The notes under the pieces are model-generated. The model was not told the DNA's origin. It saw nothing but the letters and a program-made list of their open reading frames with translations, and did not search any database. A DNA stretch of 50,347 nucleotides from CADEED01 sp035502995 (GTDB lineage: Bacteria > Pseudomonadota > Gammaproteobacteria > Steroidobacterales > Steroidobacteraceae), in the NCBI GenBank assembly GCA_035502995.1, contig DATJTW010000047.1, positions 1 to 50,347 on the forward strand. The letters run 5' to 3'. The position numbers and the translations under genes were made by a program. Of this stretch, positions 42,143 to 50,347 are shown one piece after another. Every line of letters begins with the position of its first letter. Within the stretch, counting starts at the first letter, position 1.

Positions 42143-42823
42143 TCAGATCTCCGACCAGATGCGCAGCAGGTTGTGATAATGGCCCGCGAGCGCCACCGTC
42201 TCCTCGCTCTCGCCCAGCTTGCCGCGGATCTGCTGGATGTTCTGGTCCAGCTTGAACAGCAGCTCGCGGTGCCGCTCGTCCGGCACCATGCTCTGCGTCC
42301 AGAAGAACGAGCTGATGCGCGCGCCGCGGGTCACGGGGTTCACGCGGTGCAGGCTGCCCGACGTGTACAGCACGAGGTCGCCGGCCGGTAGTTTGACGCT
42401 GTGCGCGCCGAAGGTGTCGAACACCAGCAGCTCGCCGCCGTCGTAGTCGGCCGGGTCGGTGAGGAACAGCGTCGACGAGAGATCCGTGCGGATGAAGTGG
42501 GTGCTGCCGGGCACGGCGCGCACCGCGCCGTCGATGTGGTTGCCGTAGTGCTCGCCGCCCTCGTAGCGGTTGAACAGCGGCGGCACCGTCTTCAGCGGCA
42601 ATGCGGCGGCGAAGAACAGCGGGTTGCGCGCCAGCGCACCGAGGATGAGCTCGCCGAGCTGGCGCCCGACGGGCGAGAGCTCCGGCAGCTGGCGATTGCG
42701 CTTCACCAGCGCGCCCTGCTCGCCGACGGTGGCCTTGCCATCCGACCACTCGGCAGCCTCGAGCAGGCGGCGGCATTCCGCCACCTGCTCGGGGGTCAGT
42801 ACCTTCGGCACGTGCAGCATCAT
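42143..42823 (-). CDS. piuC: PiuC/YbiX-type Fe(II)/2-oxoglutarate dioxygenase
   Basis: The 226-residue PKHD-type hydroxylase has HID metal ligands H96 and D98 in YGNHIDGAVR, H159 in SGSLHRVNPVTRGAR and R169 for 2-oxoglutarate. The YbiX/PiuC family usually follows an Fiu/PiuA receptor in a Fur-controlled operon, exactly as here (24 bp downstream). Its substrate is not established. The stop abuts that of the convergent hydrolase gene. Confidence 0.95.
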   Translation of the reverse strand: MMLHVPKVLTPEQVAECRRLLEAAEWSDGKATVGEQGALVKRNRQLPELSPVGRQLGELILGALARNPLFFAAALPLKTVPPLFNRYEGGEHYGNHIDGAVRAVPGSTHFIRTDLSSTLFLTDPADYDGGELLVFDTFGAHSVKLPAGDLVLYTSGSLHRVNPVTRGARISSFFWTQSMVPDERHRELLFKLDQNIQQIRGKLGESEETVALAGHYHNLLRIWSEI

Positions 42824-42847
42824 GGCGCGGATGCTCGCACGGCGCCG

Positions 42848-45106
42848 TCAGAACGAAAAGTTGACCGTCAACAGGCCCGACCGCGGCGCGCCCGGCGAGT
42901 AACGGGCACCACTGTTGTTCAGCATCGCGACGTAGAACTCGTCCGTGACGTTGTAGGCGTTCAATTGCAGCGAGATCTTCTCGTTGATCGCGTACGACGC
43001 CATCAGGTCGGCGACCCAGTAGTCGGGCGCGGTCCGCATGTTGGTGAGGTTCGCCGGCGGCGGAACTCCGTTAGTGGTCACCGGGCGGATGACGCTGTCG
43101 ACGTAGCGGAAGCCGCCGCCGATCGAGAGCCCGAAGGACGTGTGGTAGGTAGTCCAGCTGGTGAACGTCAGGTCCGGGGACCAGGTGATCTGCAGGCCGT
43201 TCTGGTTCGCCAGGCCGCGTTTCACCTCGGTATCCATCTTCGCGATGCCGGCGCTCACCTCCCAGTTGTCCGACAGTTTGCCGACGAGCCCCAGCTCGAC
43301 GCCCTTGACCGTCCGCTTGCCGAGCTGCAGGAAGATCGTCGGATCGACGGGATCCGGCGTCAGCTCGTTCTTGCTCTCGCTCTGGTAGACGGCGCCCGTG
43401 ACCGCGAGCGCGCCGCCGCGGAATTCCCACTTGGCGCCGAGCTCGAGATTGCTGCCCTCGGTCGGGTCCAGGTTCGGGTTGTTCGCATTGTTCGCGGCGG
43501 TGCTCAGCGTGAAGTTCGATCCGCCGGGCGGTTGCTGCGAGATCGCGTGCGACAGGTAGATGGAGCCGTTCTCGACCGGCTTGAACACCACGCCGGCCTT
43601 GTACGAGAACAACGTGTCCTTCACCTGCAGGGGCACGGGCACGAGCGTGCCGACGGGCAACGTCGGGTTGGTCGCGAGTGTCGAGAGGATGGCGCTGTCG
43701 TAGTCGGTCTTGAAGTCGTCGACGCGGAAACCCGCGGTGGCTTCCCAGTGCTCGCTGAACGTCACGGTGTCGAACACGTAGACGCCGGCGGTCTGCGTCT
43801 CGCCGCGCGTGTAGACGCCGTTGCGCGCGGGCGCGTAGGCGGGCAGCGTGTCGTGGCGGTTCGGGTGATACAGGTTCGCGGCCGGAATCGGCGTGCCGAG
43901 GCCGACATAGGTCGGGTTGTACTGTTCCTCGTTGATGAACTCGATGCCGCCCGTGATGTTGTGCTGGAGCGAGCCCGTCGCGACGTTGGCGGTCAGGTTC
44001 GTCTGGTTGGTGATGAGCGTGTTGTCCTGGAACTTCGACTGCCGCGTGCGGGCGACCGTCCAGAGATCGGGATTCGCGTTGGTGACGGTCAGCGCGTTGA
44101 CGCCGCTCAACACGTAGAACTGGTGCAGCTTGCCGTAGCGCGACGTGTTGCGGATCGACACGTTGTCGTTGAAGTCGTGCTCGATGCGCGCCGTGAACAT
44201 CGTCCCCTTGATGTCCTCGAAGTCGCTCGCGAGACCGTACCAGTTGTCGCGATCGACGCGGCGCGGGACCACGCCGGCGTTCGCGCCGCCCGTATCGAAG
44301 GCCGCGTTGTAGAAGCCGTCGACGCCCAGGGTCGGCACGCCGCCGTCGGGCGTGTTGTCCTGCTCGGTGTGCAGTAGATAGAAATACGCGCGCGTGTCGC
44401 TCTCCAGGCCGAGCGCCAGCGACGGAGCGAACGCCCAGCCCTTGCGCTCGATGAAGTCACGGCCGTCGACCTCGCCGTCCTGCCACATCCCGTTCAGCCG
44501 CAGCGCGGCGCCGGTGCCTTCGAAACGATGGTTCACGTCGCCGGTCACGCGGCCATTGCTGGCCGTGCCGTAGCTCGCGGTGCCCGCGGCGAAGTCCTCG
44601 GGCAGCGGCACCTTGCTCGCGAGGTTCACGTAGCCGGAGGCGGCGCTGCGACCGTAATCGGGGCCGGCCGGTCCCTTCGCGATCTCGACCTGCTCGGTAT
44701 TGAACACGTCGCGCGACACGCTGCCGAGATCGCGGATGCCGTCGATGAAGATGCTGCCCTGCGTGTCGAAGCCGCGCATGAAGATGGAGTCGCCGGTGGC
44801 GGTGTTGCCGTTCTCACCTAACAAGAACGTGACGCCGGGCGTGTTGCGCAGCGCGGCCGAGAGCGTGGTCGCGCCCTGCTGCTGCAACACCTGGCGCGTG
44901 ACGACGGTGATCGTCTGCGGCGTGTCGAGCAGCGGCTGCGTGAACTTCGGCGACTCGACGCGATCGGCCTTGGGCGTGGCCTCGTCGGTCGCCTCGACCG
45001 TCACCTTCGACATCGTCTTGGTTTCATCGGCCGGTTGCGCCTGGGCGGCGGCGGCGGACAGGGCAAGGCTCACGGCAGCAGCGATACGGCTGCGGGTCAC
45101 GGACAT
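42848..45106 (-). CDS. fiu: TonB-dependent catecholate siderophore receptor (Fiu/PiuA type)
   Basis: The 752-residue receptor (ATG 45106; another in-frame ATG at 45130) has a signal peptide ending AAAAQAQ. The plug has FTQPLLDTPQTITVVTRQVL and IFMRGFDTQGSIFIDGIRDL, typical of the Fiu group. The barrel ends LLTVNFSF. It is predicted to import ferric catecholates. A Fur-like box lies about 100 bp upstream. Confidence 0.93.
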   Translation of the reverse strand: MSVTRSRIAAAVSLALSAAAAQAQPADETKTMSKVTVEATDEATPKADRVESPKFTQPLLDTPQTITVVTRQVLQQQGATTLSAALRNTPGVTFLLGENGNTATGDSIFMRGFDTQGSIFIDGIRDLGSVSRDVFNTEQVEIAKGPAGPDYGRSAASGYVNLASKVPLPEDFAAGTASYGTASNGRVTGDVNHRFEGTGAALRLNGMWQDGEVDGRDFIERKGWAFAPSLALGLESDTRAYFYLLHTEQDNTPDGGVPTLGVDGFYNAAFDTGGANAGVVPRRVDRDNWYGLASDFEDIKGTMFTARIEHDFNDNVSIRNTSRYGKLHQFYVLSGVNALTVTNANPDLWTVARTRQSKFQDNTLITNQTNLTANVATGSLQHNITGGIEFINEEQYNPTYVGLGTPIPAANLYHPNRHDTLPAYAPARNGVYTRGETQTAGVYVFDTVTFSEHWEATAGFRVDDFKTDYDSAILSTLATNPTLPVGTLVPVPLQVKDTLFSYKAGVVFKPVENGSIYLSHAISQQPPGGSNFTLSTAANNANNPNLDPTEGSNLELGAKWEFRGGALAVTGAVYQSESKNELTPDPVDPTIFLQLGKRTVKGVELGLVGKLSDNWEVSAGIAKMDTEVKRGLANQNGLQITWSPDLTFTSWTTYHTSFGLSIGGGFRYVDSVIRPVTTNGVPPPANLTNMRTAPDYWVADLMASYAINEKISLQLNAYNVTDEFYVAMLNNSGARYSPGAPRSGLLTVNFSF

Positions 45107-45203
45107 CGACACGATTGGCTCCCTTTGCATTGGAGCCCCGGTGCTCTGGCTATCCCGCGCGGGAGTGGCTGGCGATGGGCCGGGGCGAATCGGGTCGTAT
45201 CCT

Positions 45204-45237
45204 ATTGCGAATCATTCTTGTTTGTAAACAAGAATGA
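45204..45237 (-). promoter_or_regulatory. Fur box upstream of the siderophore receptor
   Basis: Within 45204-45237, TCATTCTTGTTT (45212-45223) and AAACAAGAATGA (45226-45237) are perfect 12-bp arms separated by two bases. The left part reads GCGAATCATTC, the usual form of Fur sites in Pseudomonas and Xanthomonas. It precedes the fiu-piuC operon. Confidence 0.75.
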
Positions 45238-45267
45238 CTCCCATCCGGACCCGGAAGCCTATTAATA

Positions 45268-45349
45268 AGAGGGGGTGTCAGAGAGCGGAAACGGGGATAA
45301 CTCCCGCCGGCCGGAGTTATGCCCGTTTCCCCTCTCTGACACCCCCTCT
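45268..45349. repeat. Long REP-like palindrome (37-bp arms)
   Basis: Arms 45268-45304 and 45313-45349 are inverted copies with only two mismatches and an 8-nt loop. The distinguishing core is GGGGGTGTCAGAGAG, different from the other palindromes in the window. It lies between the Fur box and the zwf stop (45351-45353) and may also terminate zwf. Confidence 0.9.
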
Positions 45350-45350
45350 C

Positions 45351-46814
45351 TCAGGAGCCTTGTTTGTTGGGGTCGCGCCAGGCGCGTTCGAACGGCAGCC
45401 GCCAGGCATGCGGGGCGACCAGCTGATGGATCGCATTCGGTCCCCACGACCCCGGCGAATACGACTTCACTGGCGGTGGCGATTCGATCAGCGGCACCGA
45501 CACTTCCCACAGCCGCTCGATGCCCTCGGCCGTCGTGAACAACGTGTGATCGCCGCGCATCGCGTCGAGGATCAACCGCTCGTACGCCTCGAGCACGTCG
45601 CCGATCTGGCCCGTGTCGTTCATCGCGAATTGCAGCGAGTGCTTGTCGAGCTTCATGCCCGGCCCGGGCCGCTTGCCGTAGAACGATAACGACGTCTTGG
45701 CCGCGTCGGCGAGATCGAAGGTCAGGTGGTCCGGCCCGTGCGCGCCGATCCCCGAGTCCGCCGGGAACATGCTCTTCGGCGGCTCCTTGAACGCGATCGA
45801 GATGATGCGCTGCCCTTCCGCGAGCTTCTTGCCCGTGCGTAGATAGAACGGCACGCCGGCCCAGCGCCAGTTGTCGATGTGGCACTTCAACGCGATGAAC
45901 GTCTCGGTGTCCGAATCCGGCGAGACGCCCTCTTCGCCGCGATAGCCCGTGTACTGCCCGCGCACCACGTCGGCCGGCTGGATCGGCAGCATGCTGCGGA
46001 ACACCTTCACCTTCTCCTCGCTGATCGCCTGCGGCGCGAGGTGCGTCGGCGCTTCCATCGCGACGAAGCCGAGGATCTGGAACAGGTGCGTCACGACCAT
46101 GTCGCGGTACGCGCCGGTGGATTCGTAGAAAACCGTGCGTTTGCCGAGTCCCAGCGTCTCGGGCACGTCGATCTGCACGTGGTCGATGAAGTTGCGGTTC
46201 CAGATCGGCTCGAACAGTCCGTTCGCGAAGCGGAACGCGAGGATGTTCTGCGCGGGCTCCTTGCCGAGGAAATGATCGATGCGGAAGATCTGCTCCTCGC
46301 GGAACACCTCGTGCAGCTTCGCGTTCAGCGCCACCGCGCTCGCGAGGTCCGTGCCGAACGGCTTCTCCATGATGATGCGCGAGTTCGTCGCGAGCCCCGC
46401 CTCGCCGAGCGTGCGCACCGCCGACAACGCCGCCGCCGGCGGCACGGATAGATAGTGCAGCCGCCGCGATTCCACGCCGATCGATTGCTCCGCGCGCTGC
46501 ACGGCGGCCGCCAGCGTGCCGGCGCCGGCGGACAGCGGCACGTAATCGAGCGTGCCGGCGAACGCGGCCCACTCCGCGTCGGAACACTTGCGCGTGGAGA
46601 ATTCGTCGAATGCCTGCTTCGCGAAGGCGCGGAAGCCGTCGGCATCCAGCTCGTCGAGCGAGACACCGATGATGCGGCAGGTGGGGATGAACCCGGCGCG
46701 CGCGAGATGCAGCAGACCGGGGATCAGCTTGCGGCGCGCGAGATCGCCGGTCGCGCCGACGAGGACGACGACCTGCGGAAACCGCGGACCGACACCGGCA
46801 GGGATCTTTGCCAC
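45351..46814 (-). CDS. zwf: Glucose-6-phosphate 1-dehydrogenase
   Basis: The 487-residue enzyme oxidises glucose-6-phosphate in the pentose-phosphate and Entner-Doudoroff routes. VVLVGATGDLARRKLIPGLL is the NADP-binding segment, and FRIDHFLGKEPAQNI carries the catalytic His and the substrate Lys. The length equals the family norm. It stands alone here, without pgl or edd. Confidence 0.97.
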   Translation of the reverse strand: MAKIPAGVGPRFPQVVVLVGATGDLARRKLIPGLLHLARAGFIPTCRIIGVSLDELDADGFRAFAKQAFDEFSTRKCSDAEWAAFAGTLDYVPLSAGAGTLAAAVQRAEQSIGVESRRLHYLSVPPAAALSAVRTLGEAGLATNSRIIMEKPFGTDLASAVALNAKLHEVFREEQIFRIDHFLGKEPAQNILAFRFANGLFEPIWNRNFIDHVQIDVPETLGLGKRTVFYESTGAYRDMVVTHLFQILGFVAMEAPTHLAPQAISEEKVKVFRSMLPIQPADVVRGQYTGYRGEEGVSPDSDTETFIALKCHIDNWRWAGVPFYLRTGKKLAEGQRIISIAFKEPPKSMFPADSGIGAHGPDHLTFDLADAAKTSLSFYGKRPGPGMKLDKHSLQFAMNDTGQIGDVLEAYERLILDAMRGDHTLFTTAEGIERLWEVSVPLIESPPPVKSYSPGSWGPNAIHQLVAPHAWRLPFERAWRDPNKQGS

Positions 46815-46922
46815 GGCGCCGAGCTTCGCACGGGCGGGTGACGATTTGAACTACGTCATTCGCGCGAGTCGCGCGCTGACCGATGCACGTCGCCCGCGGC
46901 AGCGACGTCGGGCCGAAATCAC

Positions 46923-46950
46923 CGCGCGCCGCGCACTCGCGCGGTGCGCG
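46923..46950. terminator. GC-rich hairpin after the pectinesterase gene
   Basis: 46923-46934 and 46939-46950 form a 12-bp stem with one G-T pair and an ACTC loop. No T tract follows on either strand, so it may be a pause or Rho-assisted site. The rest of the 151-bp gap (46815-46965) should hold the zwf promoter, which I could not place. Confidence 0.35.
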
Positions 46951-46965
46951 CGCCGCGACGCTGCA

Positions 46966-48039
46966 CTACCGACTGGCGCGCGGCGCGTCCTGCGGCGCCC
47001 AGCCGTCGTCGCCGGCCAGAAGTTGTTTGGCCGACCACGCCGCCGCTTCGACCGCGCTCAACTGCCGCGAATACGGCTCGCGTGCCAACCGCGGCGCGCC
47101 GGCGCCGGTCGATGCGTACTCCGCGTAGAACGCGGTAGTCAGTCGGTGCGTCTCGCCCGGCGTCCACTCGCGCCAGCCGTCCGGATGCAGCGGCGCGTCG
47201 ATGCGCGTGTTCAGGAAGATCACGCGCGAGTAGTCGCGCCACGGCCGGCCGAGCCACAACGTGCCGACACCCGGCTCGCTGGTGATGCGGCAATGGTCGA
47301 AAACATACGCGCGGTCTTCGTCCGGACCCGTGCGCATGTGCGCGGTCAGCATCACCTCATCGTGCGGCACCGCGTGCAGCTCGCAATTCTCGAAGAACGC
47401 CTTCGAGTTGCCGAAGATGAAATCGACGTGGCCCTCGACGTAGCAGTCGCGGAAGTACTGGCGGCTGATGCGGCAGTCCGGGCCCTCGCACTTGCGGCTG
47501 GCGGCGTACAGCGTGTCTTGCGCGCCCAGCATCCGCACGTTCTCGACGAACGCGCGATCGCCGGTGATGTACAGCGCGACGGCCTGCGACGGATCCGCGC
47601 TGCGCAGCCAGTGGTCGTTGACGACGGTGAGATTGCGCGCCTGGAAATCGTCGCCGCGCACCTCGAGCGAGGCCGTGCGGAACGTGCCGCCGACCTCCTT
47701 CGCGCCGTCGCTCCAGGTGATGACCACGTCGCGCGCCCTGCGCCCGGTTCCCACCAGGCGCACGTTCGCCCTGGCGACCAGCACTTTCTCGCGGTAGACG
47801 CCGGGGCCGAGACGCAGCTCGCCGCCGCCGTCCGGCAATGCATCGACCGCCGCCTGCAGCGACGAGTAGATGGTCGGCGAGCCGACCCTCGTTATTTTCC
47901 CGGGCGCGGCCTCGAAGCGGCGGACCATCTCCGCCGCCTGCGACCGCGGCGCCCCTCCGGCGGCGAACAGCGCGAGCAGCATCGACGCCGCGAGCGCCGG
48001 GCCCGGGACGCCCGTCGCCACCCCTGCCGACCCGCTCAC
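46966..48039 (-). CDS. Pectinesterase (carbohydrate esterase family 8)
   Basis: The 357-residue secreted enzyme removes methyl esters from pectin. GAQDTLYAA and GHVDFIFGNSKAFFENC carry the two catalytic Asp residues, and TLWLGRPWRDYS the substrate-binding Arg. A hydrophobic segment (PALAASMLLALFAAGGAP) near the start is the signal peptide. GTG 48039 overlaps the upstream stop; GTG 48021 is an alternative start. Confidence 0.92.
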   Translation of the reverse strand: MSGSAGVATGVPGPALAASMLLALFAAGGAPRSQAAEMVRRFEAAPGKITRVGSPTIYSSLQAAVDALPDGGGELRLGPGVYREKVLVARANVRLVGTGRRARDVVITWSDGAKEVGGTFRTASLEVRGDDFQARNLTVVNDHWLRSADPSQAVALYITGDRAFVENVRMLGAQDTLYAASRKCEGPDCRISRQYFRDCYVEGHVDFIFGNSKAFFENCELHAVPHDEVMLTAHMRTGPDEDRAYVFDHCRITSEPGVGTLWLGRPWRDYSRVIFLNTRIDAPLHPDGWREWTPGETHRLTTAFYAEYASTGAGAPRLAREPYSRQLSAVEAAAWSAKQLLAGDDGWAPQDAPRASR

Positions 48040-50347
48040 GGCCCGACCGTGACCTCGGCGCCCGCGTACTCCACGGTCGCGTCCGGCTTGGCATCGAGAT
48101 TCGCCGGCGGCGCCGCGCCTTCCTTGATCCAGCGCACGTGGAACGTGCGCGTCTGCGGCATGCCCGGATAGTTGCCGATACGCGCGCCGATCGTCAGCGT
48201 GCCCTTCGCGGCGTCGTAGCGCAGCGGGATGCGCGCGAACTCGCCGCGTTCGTAGCCGTAGCTGACGCCGTCGTCCTCGTAGTAGTCGAAGCTGCCGTCC
48301 GTGCCGGTGAACACGAACAACGTGATCGGCGCGCCCGGTTTCTCCGCCGCGTACTGCACGTCGGGACCGACCGGCACGATCGAACCGGCGCGCACGTACA
48401 GCGGCATGCGCGCCAGTGGTGCCGGCGCGTCGACGCGGTTGCCGCCCTCGAGCTTCGCGCCCGTGTGGAAGTCGTACCACGTGGCGCCGGCCGGTAGATA
48501 GACGGGGCGCGTCCGCGCCTGGTGCTTGTACACCGGCGCGACGAGGAACGCCTTGCCGAACAGGTATTCGTCGCGCACCGTGCGCGCGGCCGCGTCGTCC
48601 GGGAAGTCCATCGGCAGGCCGCGCAGCAGCGTGCCGTCGCGGTGATACGTGTCCGCGACCACGGTGTACGTGTACGGCAGCAGGCGGTAGCGCAGCTTGT
48701 CGTGCCACACGAACGAGTCGAAGACCTCCGAGCCGGCCGGAGCCAGGTTGAAGATCTCGCGGAACGGATACTCGCCGTGCGAGCGGAACAGCGGCATGAA
48801 CGCGCCCATCTGGAACCAGCGCAGGTTGAGCTCGCGCCACTCGGCGAGGTCCGCCGGCGTCGGGTTCTTCGTGCTGTAGCGGCCTTCGTTGGCGAAGCCG
48901 CCGATGTCGAACGTCCAGTTCGGGAGACCTGCGTACGAGATGCTCACGCCGGCGCTGATCTGGTTGTAGAGATCGTCCCAGCGCGAGGCGATGTCGCCGC
49001 TCCACACCGCGGCCGCGTGGCGTTGCATGCCGCCGAAACCCGAGCGCGTCAGGATGAACACGCGTTTGTCCGGGTTCGCGACGCGCGAGCCGTCGTAGAC
49101 GCCGCCCGAATGCACGAGTGGATAGGAGTTGAAGTACTCCGCCGCCGGGCCCAGCGCCGTCGGGCCGATGCGCGCCTTGATGGAATCGAGATCGAGGTTC
49201 GAATGCACGTCCGGCTCGGTCGCGTCCATCCACCACGCGTCGACGCCGAGCACGTCGAGCTTCTCGTGGACCTGGCGCCAGTAGATGTCGCGCGCTTCCT
49301 TCGTGTATGGATCGTAGAAGGAGTTGAGATAACCCGGCCCCACCCAGTCCTTCGCGCCGGCATCGATGTTGCCGTGGTACATGTGCCCGGCCTTGTCGAG
49401 CTCCTGGTAGTTGGCCGTCTGCGGATAGAACTTCGGCCACACGGAGATCATGAAGTGCGCGTTCAGCGCGTGCACGTCGTCGAGCATCTTCTTCGGATCG
49501 GGGAACCGCGCCTTGTCGAATTCGTGCGAGCCCCACTGGTCTTCTTTCCAGTAAAACCAGTCCATCACGATGTTGTCGAGCGGGATCTTCTTCGCGCGGT
49601 ACTGCGCGACGACGTCGACCAGTTCCTTCTGCGTCGTGTAGCGCTGGCGGCTCTGCCAGAAGCCGTACGCCCAGCGCGGCATCAGCACGGCCTTGCCCGT
49701 GAGGTTGCGATAACCCGCGATGACATCGTCCTGGTTGTCGCCGGCGACGAACCAGTAGTCGGACGTGCGCCCCTCGTCGGAGGTGAACGTCAGCGAATGA
49801 CGCTCGTTGGCCGGCAGCGGATCGTTGTGCAGCAGCGCGAGATAGCCGCCGTCCGGGATCCACTCGATCTTCACCTTCAGCGGCGTGCCCGCGACCATCG
49901 GCGCGTCGAAGTTGTGATACCAAGCGGCCCAGTTCTGGCGCCAGCGGTCGAGCACCTGCGTTCCATCGACCCACACCTTGAAGTAGCTGCTGCCGTAGAG
50001 CTGGAACTTGTGCGTGCCGCCGTTCGCGCTGACCAGCGAGCCTTCCCACGTCACCGTCTGGTTCGGCAGGATGTTGGGCGGCGCGCCGGCCGCCGGCTCC
50101 TGCCCGGTCAGCATCTCCTTCGGCCAGTCGAAGCGGTCGCGGATGTACTGGTAGTTGATGTCCTTCTCTACGCGCTCGAGCTTCTTGTCGCCGGCCACGT
50201 ACGTGGCCGTGAAGCCGCCTTCCTTGCCGGCCGCGTCGAGCACCTTCAGGTCGCGCGACACCAGTCCGTACGGCCGCGGATTGCCGAGCCGCGTGATGCC
50301 ATTGTTGTCCCACAACACGCCGTAGTTGCGCGTCGAGACGACGAAGG
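48036..50347 (-). CDS. GH31 alpha-xylosidase/alpha-glucosidase, 5' end beyond the window
   Basis: The frame is open to the window edge, so the start lies outside. A PA14-like insert (about residues 90-170, with GSLVSANGGTHKFQLYGSSY) is seen, then the catalytic domain with nucleophile Asp in AWWMDATEPD and acid/base Asp in WSGDIASRWDDL. PA14-bearing GH31 enzymes are alpha-xylosidases acting on xyloglucan oligosaccharides, which suggests that activity here. It is coupled to a pectinesterase, so the pair points to plant cell-wall use. Confidence 0.92.
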   Translation of the reverse strand, partial: FVVSTRNYGVLWDNNGITRLGNPRPYGLVSRDLKVLDAAGKEGGFTATYVAGDKKLERVEKDINYQYIRDRFDWPKEMLTGQEPAAGAPPNILPNQTVTWEGSLVSANGGTHKFQLYGSSYFKVWVDGTQVLDRWRQNWAAWYHNFDAPMVAGTPLKVKIEWIPDGGYLALLHNDPLPANERHSLTFTSDEGRTSDYWFVAGDNQDDVIAGYRNLTGKAVLMPRWAYGFWQSRQRYTTQKELVDVVAQYRAKKIPLDNIVMDWFYWKEDQWGSHEFDKARFPDPKKMLDDVHALNAHFMISVWPKFYPQTANYQELDKAGHMYHGNIDAGAKDWVGPGYLNSFYDPYTKEARDIYWRQVHEKLDVLGVDAWWMDATEPDVHSNLDLDSIKARIGPTALGPAAEYFNSYPLVHSGGVYDGSRVANPDKRVFILTRSGFGGMQRHAAAVWSGDIASRWDDLYNQISAGVSISYAGLPNWTFDIGGFANEGRYSTKNPTPADLAEWRELNLRWFQMGAFMPLFRSHGEYPFREIFNLAPAGSEVFDSFVWHDKLRYRLLPYTYTVVADTYHRDGTLLRGLPMDFPDDAAARTVRDEYLFGKAFLVAPVYKHQARTRPVYLPAGATWYDFHTGAKLEGGNRVDAPAPLARMPLYVRAGSIVPVGPDVQYAAEKPGAPITLFVFTGTDGSFDYYEDDGVSYGYERGEFARIPLRYDAAKGTLTIGARIGNYPGMPQTRTFHVRWIKEGAAPPANLDAKPDATVEYAGAEVTVGP

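Noticed and set aside
46966..50313. Single 1115-residue frame that could suggest a glycosidase-pectinesterase fusion
   Set aside because: Only its last third encodes the pectinesterase. The rest is an alternate frame of the GH31 gene, which has its own frame ending at 48036.
1..50347. tRNA or rRNA genes, CRISPR arrays, insertion sequences, prophage or toxin-antitoxin genes
   Set aside because: None was seen. The direct repeats present are REP-like palindromes without regular spacers, and no transposase or integrase frame was recognised.

Overview
The window is a GC-rich, gene-dense bacterial chromosome segment, most likely from a gammaproteobacterium near the Xanthomonadales/Nevskiales/Steroidobacter group. 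Two conserved gammaproteobacterial blocks are present, miaB-ybeZ-ybeY-corC-lnt with leuS-lptE, and holA-nadD-rsfS-rlmH joined to maf-rng-yhdP-nit-tldD. TonB-dependent receptors and REP-like intergenic palindromes are also typical of such genomes. The genus is inferred, since there is no rRNA gene. No tRNA, rRNA, CRISPR array, insertion sequence or phage gene was seen.

Layout. 1-6.6 kb: 3' end of a BrkB/YihY gene, pmbA, divergent darP-purE-purK, an ExeA-like ATPase with an FHA domain, and small uncharacterised genes. 6.6-17.6 kb: a long minus-strand array from holA to tldD plus a small membrane gene, covering NAD synthesis, DNA polymerase III delta, ribosome maturation and silencing, RNase G, YhdP and TldD. 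17.6-23.3 kb: an accessory insert between holA and lptE holding hinT, a prolyl aminopeptidase, a small lipoprotein with a 755-residue secreted protein of unknown function, a candidate sigma-28-driven structured RNA, an alpha/beta hydrolase and an HELGH protein. 23.3-34.2 kb: lptE-leuS, a lipoprotein, a DegQ/MucD protease behind a sigma-E-like promoter, and lnt-corC-ybeY-ybeZ-miaB. 34.3-36.9 kb: a VOC protein, ssb and a saccharopine-dehydrogenase-like reductase. 36.9-42.1 kb: an ECF sigma / FecR / STN TonB-receptor operon divergent from a serine hydrolase. 42.1-45.3 kb: a Fur-boxed catecholate siderophore receptor with PiuC. 45.3-50.3 kb: zwf, then a pectinesterase and a GH31 alpha-glycosidase that runs off the window.

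Most named genes are housekeeping. The points most worth following are: (1) the candidate sigma-28 promoter and structured RNA at 21.8-21.96 kb; (2) four REP-like palindromic elements with different cores, all touching gene ends, one of which encodes part of the LptE signal peptide; (3) the lipoprotein/exoprotein pair that sits where lptE and holA are usually adjacent; (4) the 50-bp inverted repeat between the ECF sigma gene and the serine hydrolase.
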